Shown here: in pieces, positions 23,703-36,000 of the stretch
Layout of the letters: every line of letters begins with the position of its first letter
Numbering within the stretch: position 1 is the stretch's first letter
DNA from: Rallus limicola
Lineage: Eukaryota; Chordata; Aves; Gruiformes; Rallidae
Direction: 5' to 3'
Length of the DNA: 64,000 nt
Assembly: GCA_022605955.1 (NCBI GenBank)
Contig: JAKCOZ010000014.1
Location: 13,150,001 to 13,214,000, forward strand
Program-made: the position numbers and the translations under genes
Notes under the pieces: model-generated
The model's database searches: none
What the model was told of the DNA's origin: nothing
Seen by the model: the letters and a program-made list of their open reading frames with translations, nothing else

Positions 23703-24462
23703 CTGCAGAATCAGAGAATCATAAGGGTTGGAAAAGACCTCCAAGATCATCTAGTTCAACTGTCTCCCTACCACCTATATTACTTAGTAAGCCATGTCCC
23801 TAGGTAACTCATCCAACCTTTCCTTAAACACTCTGAGGGATGGTGACTCCAACACCACCCTGGACAACCCATCCAATGCCTAACCACTTCCTGAGAAGAA
23901 ATTTCTTCTAATTTCTATCCTGAAAGTCCCCTGGCACAACTTGCAGCCTTTTCCTCTTGTCCCATCACTAGTTATCTGTGAGAAGAGGCTGACCCCCAGC
24001 TCACCACAACTTCCTTTCAGGGAGCTGTGGAGAGCAATAAGGTCTATCCTGAGGGTCCTTCACTCCAGACTAAACAGTACCAGATCCCTCAGTCTTTCCT
24101 CATAAGACTAGCTCTAGCACCTCAATATCTTTCTTGTAGTGATGGGCCCAAGACTGAACACAGTATTCAAGAAGCAGCCTCACCAAAGCTGAGTACAGGG
24201 GTAAGACCACTTCCCTGGTTCTACTGGCTATGCTATTCCTGATATGAGCCAGGATGTCAATGGCCTTCTTGACCACCTGAGCACACTGCTGGCTCACATT
24301 CAGGTGAGTGTCAAGCAACACCCCCAGATCCTTTTCCTCTGTACAGCTTTCCAGAGACCCTGTCCCAAGCCTGCAGCATAGCCTGGGGTTGTTATGACCA
24401 AAGTGCAGGACCCAGCGCTTCACCATGTTGAACTTCATCACAGTGGCCTCTGCCCATCAAGG
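23703..24462 (-). mobile_element. CR1 LINE fragment, antisense to plus strand
   Basis: Seen on the plus strand as the reversed CR1 3' end (AGAATCATAAGGGTTGGAAA, CTCCAAGATCATCTAGTTCA) running into reverse-transcriptase C-terminal sequence. The minus-strand frame at 24100-24441 contains [20 protein letters not shown] and [13 protein letters not shown]. The frame is broken downstream of it, so this is an old, dead copy, 5'-truncated. It lies in NEK10 intron 1 in the same orientation as the gene. Confidence 0.88.
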
Positions 24463-24587
24463 AAGACAGCATTAAAAGGATTGATGGAGGATGAAGATGG
24501 AGAACGGGGGCAGAATAACACTTATTTCAGAAATATTACTCCTAGTTTGCTAGGCAAGATTCAGGACTGAGATGCACCCTCTCTCAA

Positions 24588-24674
24588 GCTGGCAGGCAGC
24601 ATGCAGCTCAGAGTGGACTGGATGATCTTTTAGGTCTTTTCCAACCTTGATAATTCTGTGATTCTGTGATTCCT
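24588..24674 (+). mobile_element. CR1 LINE 3' tail fragment
   Basis: TGGACTGGATGATCTTTTAG, TCTTTTCCAACCTTGATAAT and then the terminal repeat ATTCTGTGATTCTGTGATTC. Only about 85 bp of CR1 3' end remain. It lies in the opposite orientation to, and 125 bp from, the preceding CR1. Confidence 0.85.
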
Positions 24675-25160
24675 TACAAGCACAGAGAACCTTTCTTCAC
24701 ATCTTTCTCATGACTAAGCAGGCCTGGCTCGGCACTTGATCTTTTTTAAGTGTTTCACCTCAAGCTGCCTGTTTACATGCATTCCTGAACACTAACGTTA
24801 TCTTTTCACTCTTTCAGCACTAAGTTGGAAGCTTTTACCTCTCCTTGACTGAACCGTACCACAGCACAGCTGGAGTACGTGACTGCCCGCTAACTCTCTC
24901 ACAAACCCGTGACACTCTCGAGAAGGCAGCGGTTTCGTTTTGTTGCCTCTTTCGCCCTCTCCCTGCTCCACCCCCTCCTCCCGCCGCGGGATATGGGCCG
25001 CTAGAGCCAGCACGGAGCCGAGAGCCCTTCTTGAGGCCGGTCTCGGGGAGCGGGCCAAGAGCCCCGCCGCGGCAGAGGCCAGGGCGCTCCCTCCCGCCCG
25101 CACCGCAGCCCCCTGAGGCGGCTGCGCTCGCCGGCTATTTTCCGTTGCGGCAGCTCGTGC

Positions 25161-25180
25161 CGCGCGCGCGCGCGCGCGCG
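25161..25180. repeat. (CG)10 dinucleotide repeat
   Basis: Ten uninterrupted CG units in the NEK10 CpG island, just inside intron 1 if the donor at 25202 is used. Alternating CG is the classic Z-DNA-forming sequence. Confidence 0.95.
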
Positions 25181-25202
25181 CCCCCAGCCCCGTGCCACTC
25201 AC

Positions 25203-25260
25203 GCCGCGCCCTCTCCCCCTGCGGCGGCCGCCACCGGGCTCCGGCGACGCGACGCTCCGT
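25203..25260 (-). other. NEK10: Probable untranslated first exon of NEK10 (3' border by strong donor)
   Basis: The minus strand reads GGCGCGGC followed by GTGAGT (donor at 25202-25197), the best donor-like signal inside the CpG island. An exon ending here would splice over about 6.6 kb to the start-codon exon at 18634. The right border (start site) is an estimate. Confidence 0.4.
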
Positions 25261-25393
25261 CTACCGGGAAGAAAACCCCGCCCCGCGGCCAATCCCGTCC
25301 CGCTTTCTTCGAGAAGAGCCCGCCTCGCAGGCCAATGGCAAACCGCCGTGTTCTGCGGCGCTCGGGCACCCTAGCGACCGCCGCCGCCGCCAC

Positions 25394-25407
25394 GTTGCCA
25401 TGGGCAC
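25394..25407. promoter_or_regulatory. X-box-like RFX site in NEK10 promoter
   Basis: GTTGCCATGGGCAC: one perfect X-box half site (GTTGCC), a two-base spacer and an imperfect second half (GGGCAC against RGYAAC). RFX factors bind X-boxes in promoters of ciliary genes, and NEK10 is a cilium-linked kinase. Function is inferred from motif and position only. Confidence 0.45.
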
Positions 25408-25504
25408 GGAGGACGCCAGTGCCGCCCGCCACGGGGAGCGGCCCTCGCCCGCACCGCGCCCGCGACACGACACACGGAGTAACAGCAGAGAAAGGCAGCC
25501 CGTA

Positions 25505-25556
25505 GAGAGTTCAGTAGAGTTTTATTGCTTTTACCAAGGTCCTGAAACATTACAAA
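25505..25556 (-). terminator. SLC4A7: Distal SLC4A7 polyadenylation signal
   Basis: On the minus strand: an upstream TGTAA (25556-25552), AATAAA (25526-25521), an expected cleavage point about 15-20 nt further, then the GT-rich stretch CCGTGTGTCGTGTCG (about 25480-25466) as downstream element. All three parts of a vertebrate poly(A) site are present in order. Confidence 0.65.
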
Positions 25557-26538
25557 AGATAATTCCATTCTAATTAAAACAACAAAGGTTGGATCTTACA
25601 CATCACCGACACGCGCGGGCGGCCCGCGAGGGGTGGCGGCCCATACACCCCGAGTGTTGACTCTGCCTTTGGAGTAACCCCGTTCGATTCACTAGGGCTT
25701 GGTGAGAAAGTAAGAAAAACGTGGGTGTCATTAGAAAAGCAGTCGTAAAAAACCTCGGGACCGCGGAGCGTGTAATCGCATTTCAAATCAGCGGCATTAA
25801 AACCAAAGCTGACGTCCAGCCACAGCTGCTGAACCCTGGAAGACACCTTTGCTCAGGAGTGTCAGCGACAGTAGAAAGAAAAACATTATAAATTATTTCT
25901 CTTGCCAATAAAATCATTTAGAAAAATCACTGTTTTCAGTATTCCAAATAAACATCAACAGATACTGGATCCAATATGAAATTGTCTTTAGATCAACGCC
26001 AACTAAGAAGTCCTGTAAGTTTTCACTAAAAAAAAAAAAATAGTTACAAAATAAAATTGACTTAAAATTAGGAAGCGAATTGCTTTATTTATAGCACTAC
26101 TTCTGCGCCGACTCAAAGCTGCGTGCCTCTAGTCTTAAAATTTACTGTAAAATAAATTACTGTTGGTATAAAGAAAAGTATTTCACACGTTTGTACTGTA
26201 CTTTGATAATGCGTTTGACCTAGATGAGTAATTAAAACATTACTAACCATATAAAGCAGAAAGAATGCAAAAATCATGGTGGTGCTCATCTAAGAGACTA
26301 CATTTGTGAACTGGAAATCAGGAACCACTTACTGGATGATTTACAGAACGGATGAACAAGACGACAACCCTTTAAAACGGTGCAGGCTTTGCAACATTAC
26401 ACCTACTTCTTGTTACAGATATATTTTACAGCCTGTAGAACTTGCCTTTGCAAAGGGCACCAATTAGGAAGTTACCATGTGTTAAACAGCGATGCAGGTG
26501 AAGCAAACGGCCACGTTATGGGAGAACTTCCCTTAAAT

Positions 26539-26556
26539 GGGGGGGGGGGGGGGGGG
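26539..26556. repeat. G18 homopolymer (C18 in SLC4A7 mRNA)
   Basis: Uninterrupted run of 18 G on the plus strand inside the SLC4A7 3' UTR. Length may be affected by sequencing. Confidence 0.85.
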
Positions 26557-26911
26557 CAAGAAACCAGCCAAGAGATTTGGTTGTAAAACCTCCAACTAGG
26601 ACACTGATTTCTACCCTAATAGGTTTTAGGATGACAAACTTGGCAATTTGGAACGTTTCACTGAGTAAATCATGTATTATGTTATAGCTGTAAAATTAAC
26701 CTAGGGAGAAAGTATCATGAACTTGGGCATATGTAAACAGCATGAAAAGCCTGTCATTGGAACACATATGAAAATGCTAAGAACGAGTTTTGTAGAATGC
26801 AATTTAAACATGAGACTGCATTTTAAGTGAAATATTTTAGATGAGAATTTCAACGGGTGGTCAAAATTAAGACCTACACTTTATGTAAACATTCATATTT
26901 ATAAATAAATT

Positions 26912-26973
26912 AGAAAAAGAAAAGGGAGGGAGGGGTAAGGAAAAGGGAAAAAGAAAAAAAAAAAGAAAAAAAG
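26912..26973. repeat. Polypurine tract
   Basis: About 62 bases of A and G on the plus strand broken by a single T (26936); polypyrimidine in the SLC4A7 transcript. Confidence 0.85.
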
Positions 26974-29946
26974 TGAGGGACTTCCTGAGGTGGCTCTGCA
27001 GCCAGATACACAGTAGCACTAAGCTCCATTCCGGGAAACCAAGGCATCTAAAAAAAGTGCAGGGCTATTTTCCTCTAACTGTTGGAATGGAAATACATTG
27101 GCGTCGTTTTACAGGGCTTAACCCCTGTGGGAAAAAAAAAAAATAAAATCAGTGCACAGTAATTATCACTGCTCTTGTGTCCATTAAGGCAAAATGTATA
27201 TCTACATACAGTAAGCTACATCCTTAGCAGTTTCACTTTAATACTACGTGTGATTTTAAAGCTGAGTAGGTGTAAAATGAGCAGCAAATCAATGGTGTTT
27301 TATGCACTTAATACCAGATCTTCTTCAATTCATCGGGAAAAAGTGCAAGTGTAACATGCTACTGACCAAGAACACTGGAGCCGACAGTCGCTGTAAACTG
27401 CATTGCAAGTCATGGTATCTCTGGCACTGAGTAAAATAGCTACACAATTGAAATTAAATAAATACTGTTATTAGACTTGTGGGGCTTTGGTTTTGTTTCC
27501 TTTCAACTTTACTAGAAAAATACCCCCTTCCTGTAATATGGACGACAACTTAACCCTTCTGAAGTAGAACCCAGTTACAAGATGTGCAGCACCAGGGACC
27601 CCTGGTTTCCAGCATTAAAGAGTTTTTTAAGAAAAAAAAAAATTTAAAAAAAAAAAAAGAGTGGCTTATAATAGGTCTTTGGGGGTCCTTGGTATAATTG
27701 TGGCAGGACTGCATATATGAAATGTAAACTACTACTGGGAGGACTAGTTGAAAAGCAATGTACTGTGGTAACACCACATCAACCACTCAAAATACCTTCA
27801 CTCACTTTGATTCAGCAATAACTATTTACTACTCCTCAACAGCTGACATGCAGATGTGTATCTGTTTTTTTAATTTTTTGGGGTTTGTTTTTTTTTTTCT
27901 GGATAATGCAGAAATATTTTGGAAACCATCTGCTATACTCTCATTGTTAGCTGAGTTTGACCAGAGGGAAAACACGGGTATGTTAGGTACTCAAGCTAAG
28001 GAACAAACTACACTAAGAATAAAGGAGCATCTTACACAGGTCATTACACAGTCACATCGGTAATGCAGACCTCATTTGCTTTTCCACTGATCTGAGCCTT
28101 TTTTATGCCAGTTTGGATATAACATTGTCTGTACTGGTGTACACTATGATTTATTTTCTTTAAACTGTCTTCTCAGAATTCAGCCAAATAAAAAAAAAAA
28201 GGGGAAAAAAATATTTCCATTAAAGGGAATGAAAACAGTCCATGTAACTTAAATGCTATTTTTAAATGTTTCTACTTATTCCCACTGATTACTTTGCTTT
28301 TTGTAGAGAGAAGACAGTAGTATCCTAAGTGACACTTGGCTGAAGAACACCAAAAATTCCACCTCAAGTGGTATTTTCAGATGAACTCTGTTCTCCTGCA
28401 GAATCTGCTCCTTTTGCACTTGCTGAGAATTTTACCACATGGTCCGTGGTAAAACTCACAACTTTGCTAAAAGCAGAATTAAGCAGACAGCATTTTCTAA
28501 TTTTAAATAAACAGAGATTCTAATTAAACCCATTGCAAGACACCCAGGAAGGGCGGGTGGTGTTTCAGAATGTAGAGATCACTTCAGAAACTAAAGCAAA
28601 AAAACCTAAGGCATGAGACAAAAAAAAAAAAAAAGGAAACTGAGCAGATAATTGATCAAGACTTCCATTTATACATAAAATTTTCATTATTTCAAATATT
28701 ATAATGCTAAACACTAGAACTTGAAAATGTAAGTATAATAAATGCACTGACTGCATCTTTCAATGAGCCCCCAAAAATCCCATTTACTTTAAGAAATGAA
28801 TATTTACTTTATCGATTCATATTACATGATAAAAATTTATACTAATTAAAATAAATAAAAAGTTTTAAAATAAGTTGGTTTGCTATCATATATGCCCTTT
28901 ACAATGGAGAGGATCAGAACTGTACATACAAATACCACAAGCAATTTGTAATCCATAAAATAATACTGATCATATGCCTAATTACAGAATTAAACTACAG
29001 CTAATTAAATCTAATACATGGTAAATTTAAAAATTAAGCAAGAAATGTATTTGATGAGGACATGCATAAAGTTTCAATCAGAACTGAGTAAATCAGATGG
29101 TGAAAGTTGACAGAAAAACATTAAGTAAAATAAAAAGGAACAAAAGAATTTGAAAGCACTAGCATCATGAAGTATGTGTAACTTCCTATTAACCAAATTA
29201 CTGTCTGTAAATCCAATTTAAATTGTGTAAACATTGAGTGTCCAGAATGGCAAATACTGACTTGGGACTGTAACTGCAATGCCTGGACTCGTACTGCTAC
29301 TGGACAATAATGAAAAATTAGAAGAGTCAATTTAAAAAAGAAGTAGCAGAACAGAGTATTTACAGATACTTTAAGGATTAACAAACCACCTGACTTCAGG
29401 CTCTAGGCCACTTCTGTAAAACAGGAGAGACAGAATCTAGAAAACACGAGCATGTAGCAGAGACATAAAACACAGTAGTTCTCATCGACAGCACATTAAT
29501 ATTTGTTCTATGAAATCACAAAAAAGTATACCCTGCAAAAACAAGCAGGAATTGCCTGCATGGAAAACAAACTTCTGTAGAGCACGTTATAAACGGAGGT
29601 ATTGCAAAATTTTAAGCGATGTGGACCAGTAATCATCAGAAAAAAGCTGATTTAGCTTTTATGCACATATTGATTATGGAAAATAAAATGCATTCATTAC
29701 AATCTTCCTATTTTAAAATGAAAATAAAATTTCCAATAAAATAAATAGCTGAAGTGTGATCACCACTCAATCTTATTTGTAGGAAAATCTTCTTGTTATG
29801 CAAGCATATCTACAGTGCCCTAAACAATAGCAGAATTAAATACATGTCGCTCCTTATACTGGAAATCACACTTCAAAGGTATAATACCTACAGTGATATA
29901 TATATATACACACACACAAATAGACGCAATTCCCCTTGGTTCAGTT

Positions 29947-30028
29947 CTATAAAGATGTCTCAGCATCCACGTATTTCACAACAGACGTGTCCTCCACATT
30001 TATTTTCACGCTTTCTGGCTTTTCAGGG
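29947..30028 (-). CDS. SLC4A7: SLC4A7 last coding exon w20 with ETSL terminus
   Basis: Acceptor GCTTTCAAACAG; encodes [20 protein letters not shown] then DAETSL and TAG (29949-29947). It matches human SVKI..ED....KYVDAETSL. The final ETSL is a class I PDZ ligand, known in NBCn1 to bind PDZ scaffolds. Confidence 0.95.
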
Positions 30029-33000
30029 CTGTTTGAAAGCAAAAAGGAAAATCTAAGGTTTGGTTCATCTTAGTAAAGGTTAACTTTCAAGCACCTTGCA
30101 CTTAACCACGAACACTGAAAGTATTTATGTACAGATACTTATATGATGATGAATTTCTATTGGACTCTAATAACTGTGAGCTACTATTGACAGAACAGTA
30201 CAAGCTCAAAAAAAAGAAAATGCCATATATCATCTAGAAATACCATTTCCAGTCCCACTGCCTTTATTGGTTTGAAATTGTTCTGCAAAACATTTTGGGG
30301 AAAAAACCCAACCAACCAACCACCCACCCATCCACAGCAAGATGGATTTGTACTGACTTCTAACTGCTGAAAAGCAAATCTAAAAGTTTTAACTCTTATG
30401 GGAAAGAGAATTACAGGTCTGTATCCCTTCAAGTCTTGGGCACCCAATGACTATCAGGTAATGAGTCAGAAGCACTGACAAATTCTGTAACAGGTTTCTC
30501 AGAACTTCACATGAAAGAAAATAAACAAGAGATATGGGTATACTGACACACATACTCTGTTATCTATTTTCCTGACAGTCTAGCTCCTATGATACTTTCT
30601 TCCAAAAAAATAAATGTTTTAAATAAAGTTGAAACAATACAGGCTTAAGATTCACTGAAAAAGGTGACTACACTGATGAGTCTCTTCAGCTTTTTCTATT
30701 AAAATACCTCCAAGTTCTGTCTGCTTGGTTGTCCTACCATCTGGGCAAAACAAAGCATATGACCATGCCTACTTTAGAGCAATGAACATGCTTAATTAAT
30801 GTATGATATACAAATGCTAAGTAGCCAATCACTCTAGCTGTTTCCATGATGTAATCAGAACAGTACCAGATAGCTTGGATGACTGCATTAACACCCCCCT
30901 CAACATCAACTCTTCCACCAAGATGTAATTTTAAACAAAACTTGACGGTTTCCTATCGCTGAAATCTGTCTTCCTTTGACAGAACTGTCTGAAAGGGATC
31001 AACCAGAAGAAGATGCACATACAGACAGTAGGATTGCATAAGCTTAGTTTGCCTGAATCAAGCAGACCAATTTTTCCTGTTTCTTACATAAAAATAGCTG
31101 CATTGTGCAGGAACAGATAACAGTCCCTATAAATTACAAGCCTTTCAGGAATTTGGAGATTTTCTATATGAATATTCAGGATTGGGCTTGTGTCCCCCCC
31201 CCCCTTGATAGATTCAGCCAGGTGGGGAAGAACAGAACAGCAGGACGATTCAGTGCACACAGACTTTCTTGTCTGGTAGGACGCTCATTGAGAAAGGGGC
31301 TCCTGGCTATCACAGAAGATATGTGTTAAAGTATCTTATTATTAAGTAATATTTGAGAATATTTTAGGTTTTAGAGATTAAAGTGCTGGTCTTACCTTTT
31401 ATTCCCACTGGCATTTTTAATATTCAGGACCAACAATTCCCACGTTCACATACACTCTAGTAAAGCTTTTAGAAACCCTAAACCCATCAGAGCAGCACAG
31501 AATTGTATTAAGTAAATAAAGACTAATGTTAAAATTGTAATAATAAGTTGAGTAAAATAGTTGGAATTCCTTAAAGAAATTGTTCACAACTTCAGAGGAA
31601 AAGACCAAAATTAAGTTAAAATTCAAGTTCCTCAAAAGTAAAAAGTCAACGCAGATTTACAGCTATGTATGCTCAAATTTCAAGACCGACAAGGACAGCT
31701 ATAAGCTGCTAAACACAAATCCACAGTTAGAAAATGTGTGAGTAATTATATCTACCTCAGGTTAGCTCTGGTTACTTTGGCATTCTCGGAATTCATGGCA
31801 AGAGCCTTCCACTGGGCAGTTTTGGCCATTTCGTCTGATATGTTTACAACTGAGGGATCAATGCTAAAGAACAAACATACTTTCTGGTTAGTATTCAATA
31901 CCTTGCAATAGCATTATACTTATTGTCACTCATCACTGACATCAGTTGTGCCTGTGTCATTATTTATGCAGCCACAAGTTGAGTTCATCTCTTACAAATA
32001 TAATTCAACAAAAAATTCAGTTTAACTCACTAGTGCTGCCTTAATCACATAGCATCTTAAAACAGTTTTTCACATAGATACCATTTAGACATTGGGAATG
32101 TTTGAGATATACCTGATTTCTAAATTACCTGTAACTTTAGAAAGTTGGTTTGCATGCTCAAAAATTATGAGATGAGTCACACTGTTCGGCTAAAGCTTTC
32201 ATAGCACATAATTATTTTGTTTCCAGGAAATAATCAAGAGCAAAAGAGCAGTCATTAACAAAATCTTCAAACCAGTAACTCAGTTGAGATTTAAAACTAA
32301 GAAAAATCTAAAAGTCCCACTATCCAGACAGATTTCAAGTTACTTTTTTTCCTGCAGAGCCTTACTAGACTTTTTCAATGTTTTTGTGTCACCTTTTCCG
32401 CCCCAAGTCCTGCAGAAGGTGTGTTCACCCTCACAGAAGGCAAGCTTTCAAAACCCATTTTCCCCTTTCTTCCACACATCTGTATGTACAGCAGGTGCTG
32501 TCCGTAGATATGTTTTCTGTTCTATACATAAAGCTTCAGAATTTACCCCAGGTATATGTAAGAGGCCTTCAAATTACGTAGAAATCTTCCAAAGCCCTTT
32601 TTCCTTAGGAATCCCCATGAGATGCAAGGCAGTGAAATATATAGTAAACACACATGCACACAAGTTGATGAAATCATAATTCTACTGTGAGAGCAATCAT
32701 CAGCTCAGATGCTTTTTAAAAAAGCTTTAGCACTTAGCAATTTCCTTTGAGTTGCTACAGTGTGATTAAGCCTGCTCTTACAGTAGACAATAGTACTCAG
32801 CAGAAATATCTGTCTAATCCAAAAATCCTGGGTCCTGCTCTTCAGTCACAATAATCCCAGGCAACACTACAGGCTTGCAGAGTGTCTGGAAAGCCACCTG
32901 GCAGAAAAGGACTTGAGGGTGTTGGTTGACAGTTGGCTGAATGAGCCAGCAGTGTGCCAAGGTGGCCAAGGAGGCCAGCAGCATCCTGGCTTGTATCAGC

Positions 33001-36000
33001 AGTAGTGTGGCCAACAGGACCAGGGAAGTGATCATCCCCATGTACTCGGCATTGCACTGATGTGGCTACACCTCAAGTTCAGTGTTGGACCTCTCACTAA
33101 AAGACATTGAGGTGCTATAGCATGTCCAAAGAAGAGCAATGAAGATGATGCAGGGTCTAGAGCATAAGTCTTACGAGGAGTTAGCCTGAGGGAAATGGGG
33201 TGGTTTAACCTGGAGGGTGAGGGGAGAGCTTATCACTCCTTAAAACTATCTGATAGGAGGTTGTAGCCAGGTGAGTGTTGGTCTCTTCTCCCAAGTAACA
33301 AGGGATGAGATGAAAGGAAACACCCTCAAGTTGCACAGGGAGGTGGGGGGGTTTAGACTGGATATTAGGAAAAATTTCTCGACTGAAAGGGTTGTCAATC
33401 ATTGGAACAGGCTGCCCAGGGAAGTGGTTGAGTCACCATCCCTGGAGGTTTTAAAAGATGCATAGACATTCAGTTAGGGACAGACACTGATTAGTGATTG
33501 GGCTTGGCAATGTTAATGGTTGGATTCGACCTTAAAAGTCTTTTCCAACCTGAGAGATTCTTTTCTGTGTGTTGAAAAATTATAGAATACCTGACAACTA
33601 AGCTGAGTACATCCCCAGTAAGACTGCAAGAAAATACCTTGCACTGCAAGAAAATACCTTTCCATCAGAGAAATTCCAGAAATTCCTTTACTGGAAAAGA
33701 ATCAGTAACCCTGTCCTCACGTTTATTTTCAGAAAATAATCTTTTAAAAAGTAAAGATGGCTGCCGGCAAAAAGGGTATTTTTTTATATCACAGAAATTA
33801 CAGGCTTTAGCCCTCACTTAAATAAACCTGAATTCAAAGTACTGCACACTTAAGATTTCTTCTGAAAAATCCCAGTGGCTGGTAAACACGGCTCAACTGA
33901 TGCTATTAGTTGCTTAATACTCAGATTTCCATGCACAGTAACACACAAGTATTCCATGAGAACTGACCGCGGAAGTTTCTTCACCTTGAGTACCGCTGGT
34001 CGAAATTGAGTCATCTGATCTGTTCAAGATGGTCATGGTAAACTTATAATTAAGATGCAGGTTTTAAAGAACAATGCAACATAAAAATGCTACTAAAGCA
34101 CTGTAAGATATGCCTTCATATTTCCTAATCATGTCCCTGTTGCAAGCTTAGGAAAAAAAATAATAATTCAACTCATACACAACCAACTCAATATAAAGCA
34201 AGTTACAGTGTGTGACACAAAGAGTCATTAAAGACCAACGTTTTACTATACCTGTATTTTAGAGTTTTTACAGGAAAATCCAAATTTGCTTCTCCATATG
34301 CAAGGTGTACACTTTCATTGTCCCCTGTCTGAAGCATTCTCTCTGCTTCCTGTAAATTCCAAGTAAAAAGTTTATAAAATTACTCATACAGCAGAAATCA
34401 AAGTATCATCTCATGCTGACAGGTAATATCCATACAGGCAAAGCACATTTCCCTGTAGATAGAGGAGATATAGTTTAAGATCTTTTTCCTTCAAAATATT
34501 TTATCCAAAAAGGGGAGATGGGTAGTGGGAAAGGAAGGTATTAAAAGTTTTTGAAGGTATTAAACTAGCTAGTGTTAAGACCTTTCCATAAAAGTTATAC
34601 AAGTTATATTACTACATTATTGGTAACTAGCAGTTGGTTTTAGCCACAGCTCTGCCGACATGCACAAGCAAAACTTCTCTGCTATGATGAACAGTTTTGT
34701 GATTAATTTAAGCAGATCCCTACACTGCTGCTTTTCTCTGCCACCCACACCCAACATCTAATATGATAAAAGACAATGAAAACAACATTTTGTGCTAAAA
34801 GTGCTTCTTTCTAATTTTAATCACAAATAAGACTCAATAGTTCATAAGAGCATCATTGTAATTGTGACATTTCCTTAAGTTTATTGTGAGTAATAGTTCA
34901 TTCTAGCATTAATAAAGAATTTCAAAATGTGTATTTGGTATATAAGGCAATATGCTTAAGCCACTTAAAAATCTTAAGTCTCATTCAGTATTTTCTAGCA
35001 ATTTATAACATGCTTTGGTTGTTTGCACACTTACTGCTTTCTCTTTTTTCTTCTTGTCGTCTTCTTTCTTCTTTTTACTTTCTGGCATAAGATCATCAAG
35101 CCAGCTAAGCTCTCTTTTGGTGAAACATAAATCCATGAGCTTGCGAATGAACACTAATGCCAGAACCTTAAGGGAACCATAAGTGAAATAATTTGTATTA
35201 AACTACTTAAAAACCACTCAAATGCTTTCAGTACATTCAGAATGTTTAATTGAAGCCTTTTTTTTTTTTTTTTTGCAGTACTAGTTTTGTCTTACCACAA
35301 AGTTAAATAATTTCCATTTTCAATAGCTTTACACAACTGAATTGCTTATTTTCAGGAAATGAAAAGTCTGTGTGTTTAGAAGTGAACAGCTTGTTCTACA
35401 GGTTGTTTCTTTCCCAATCCTTTCTTAAGGCAGCAAATATGTTCTGAAGAGATCCTGGATGATGCATGCACTCTTGGAAAATTATTAACTTGTAAAATAG
35501 ATAACTTACCATCATAGGGAAAACAACAGCAGCTGCAGAGGCTTTAATGACCCACAACAGAACTAGACAAGTGAGCTGAACAACTGTAAAGATATGGACC
35601 TTCCAGAGTGGCACATAACGTAGATAAATCAGGTCAGGTTGATGTTTGGCAGGCATTCCAAACAGTTTGATACGGTCAAAAAACTGCATTGAAAAATAAA
35701 GTCATCCTTCAGTTAATTATTTTCTTCCCCTCCAGAAGGGCTCCAGAAATGTAAGCTAATCTCAAATAAAACACAAATGAAGGATACTGAACATTCAAGG
35801 AGCTGTTTTGTTGAGGGTTTCCCTCCCCATTACTACTAAAAAATTTTCAGAATGTTTCAGGAAATTTGTTTTGTCAACTAAAATACTGAGAGAATAAATG
35901 GGGAAAAAAAGGGGAATGAAGATGCAACATAAATATCTGAATATGACACTCAGAAAATTATCCTACATAATACTTAAACAATATGGGCTACCTCTTGTTG

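Larger units (their letters stand above)
18635..25202 (-). other. NEK10 intron 1
   Basis: About 6.6 kb. It holds the CR1 fragments at 23703-24462 and 24588-24674 and one candidate mini-exon. Segments 18635-21780 and 21840-23700 show no recognisable coding or repeat signal; small open frames there match nothing I know. Confidence 0.6.
24880..25500. promoter_or_regulatory. CpG-island promoter of NEK10
   Basis: A sharply bounded GC- and CpG-rich block in otherwise AT-rich DNA, centred on 24950-25470. It lies upstream of NEK10 on the minus strand and has two CCAAT motifs (GGCCAATCCC near 25285, GGCCAATGGC near 25329), a GCC-repeat stretch and a (CG)10 run. Long open frames crossing it are a by-product of GC richness. 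The start site is not determinable by eye; I place it near 25220-25280 from CCAAT spacing. A divergent plus-strand transcript cannot be excluded. Confidence 0.8.
25505..29946 (-). other. SLC4A7: SLC4A7 3' UTR (about 4.4 kb, distal end inferred)
   Basis: Continuous, AT-rich, intron-free stretch after the stop codon. It contains several possible poly(A) signals (plus-strand TTTATT), for example near 28150 and 26085, and the strong distal one at 25521. It also carries a C18 run on the mRNA strand (26539-26556), a polypurine block on the plus strand (26912-26973) and a mixed TA/CA microsatellite at 29898-29919. Long 3' UTRs are known for SLC4A7. Shorter isoforms using proximal signals are likely. 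Confidence 0.7.

Noticed and set aside
24845..25573. 242-codon plus-strand frame (and a 164-codon minus frame) across the CpG island
   Set aside because: Low-complexity Pro/Arg/Ala composition typical of CpG islands, running into the SLC4A7 3' end; no splice or conservation support.
25574..25846. 90-codon minus-strand frame as an extra terminal exon
   Set aside because: It lies in the distal 3' UTR after the SLC4A7 stop; no homology and no acceptor needed to explain it.
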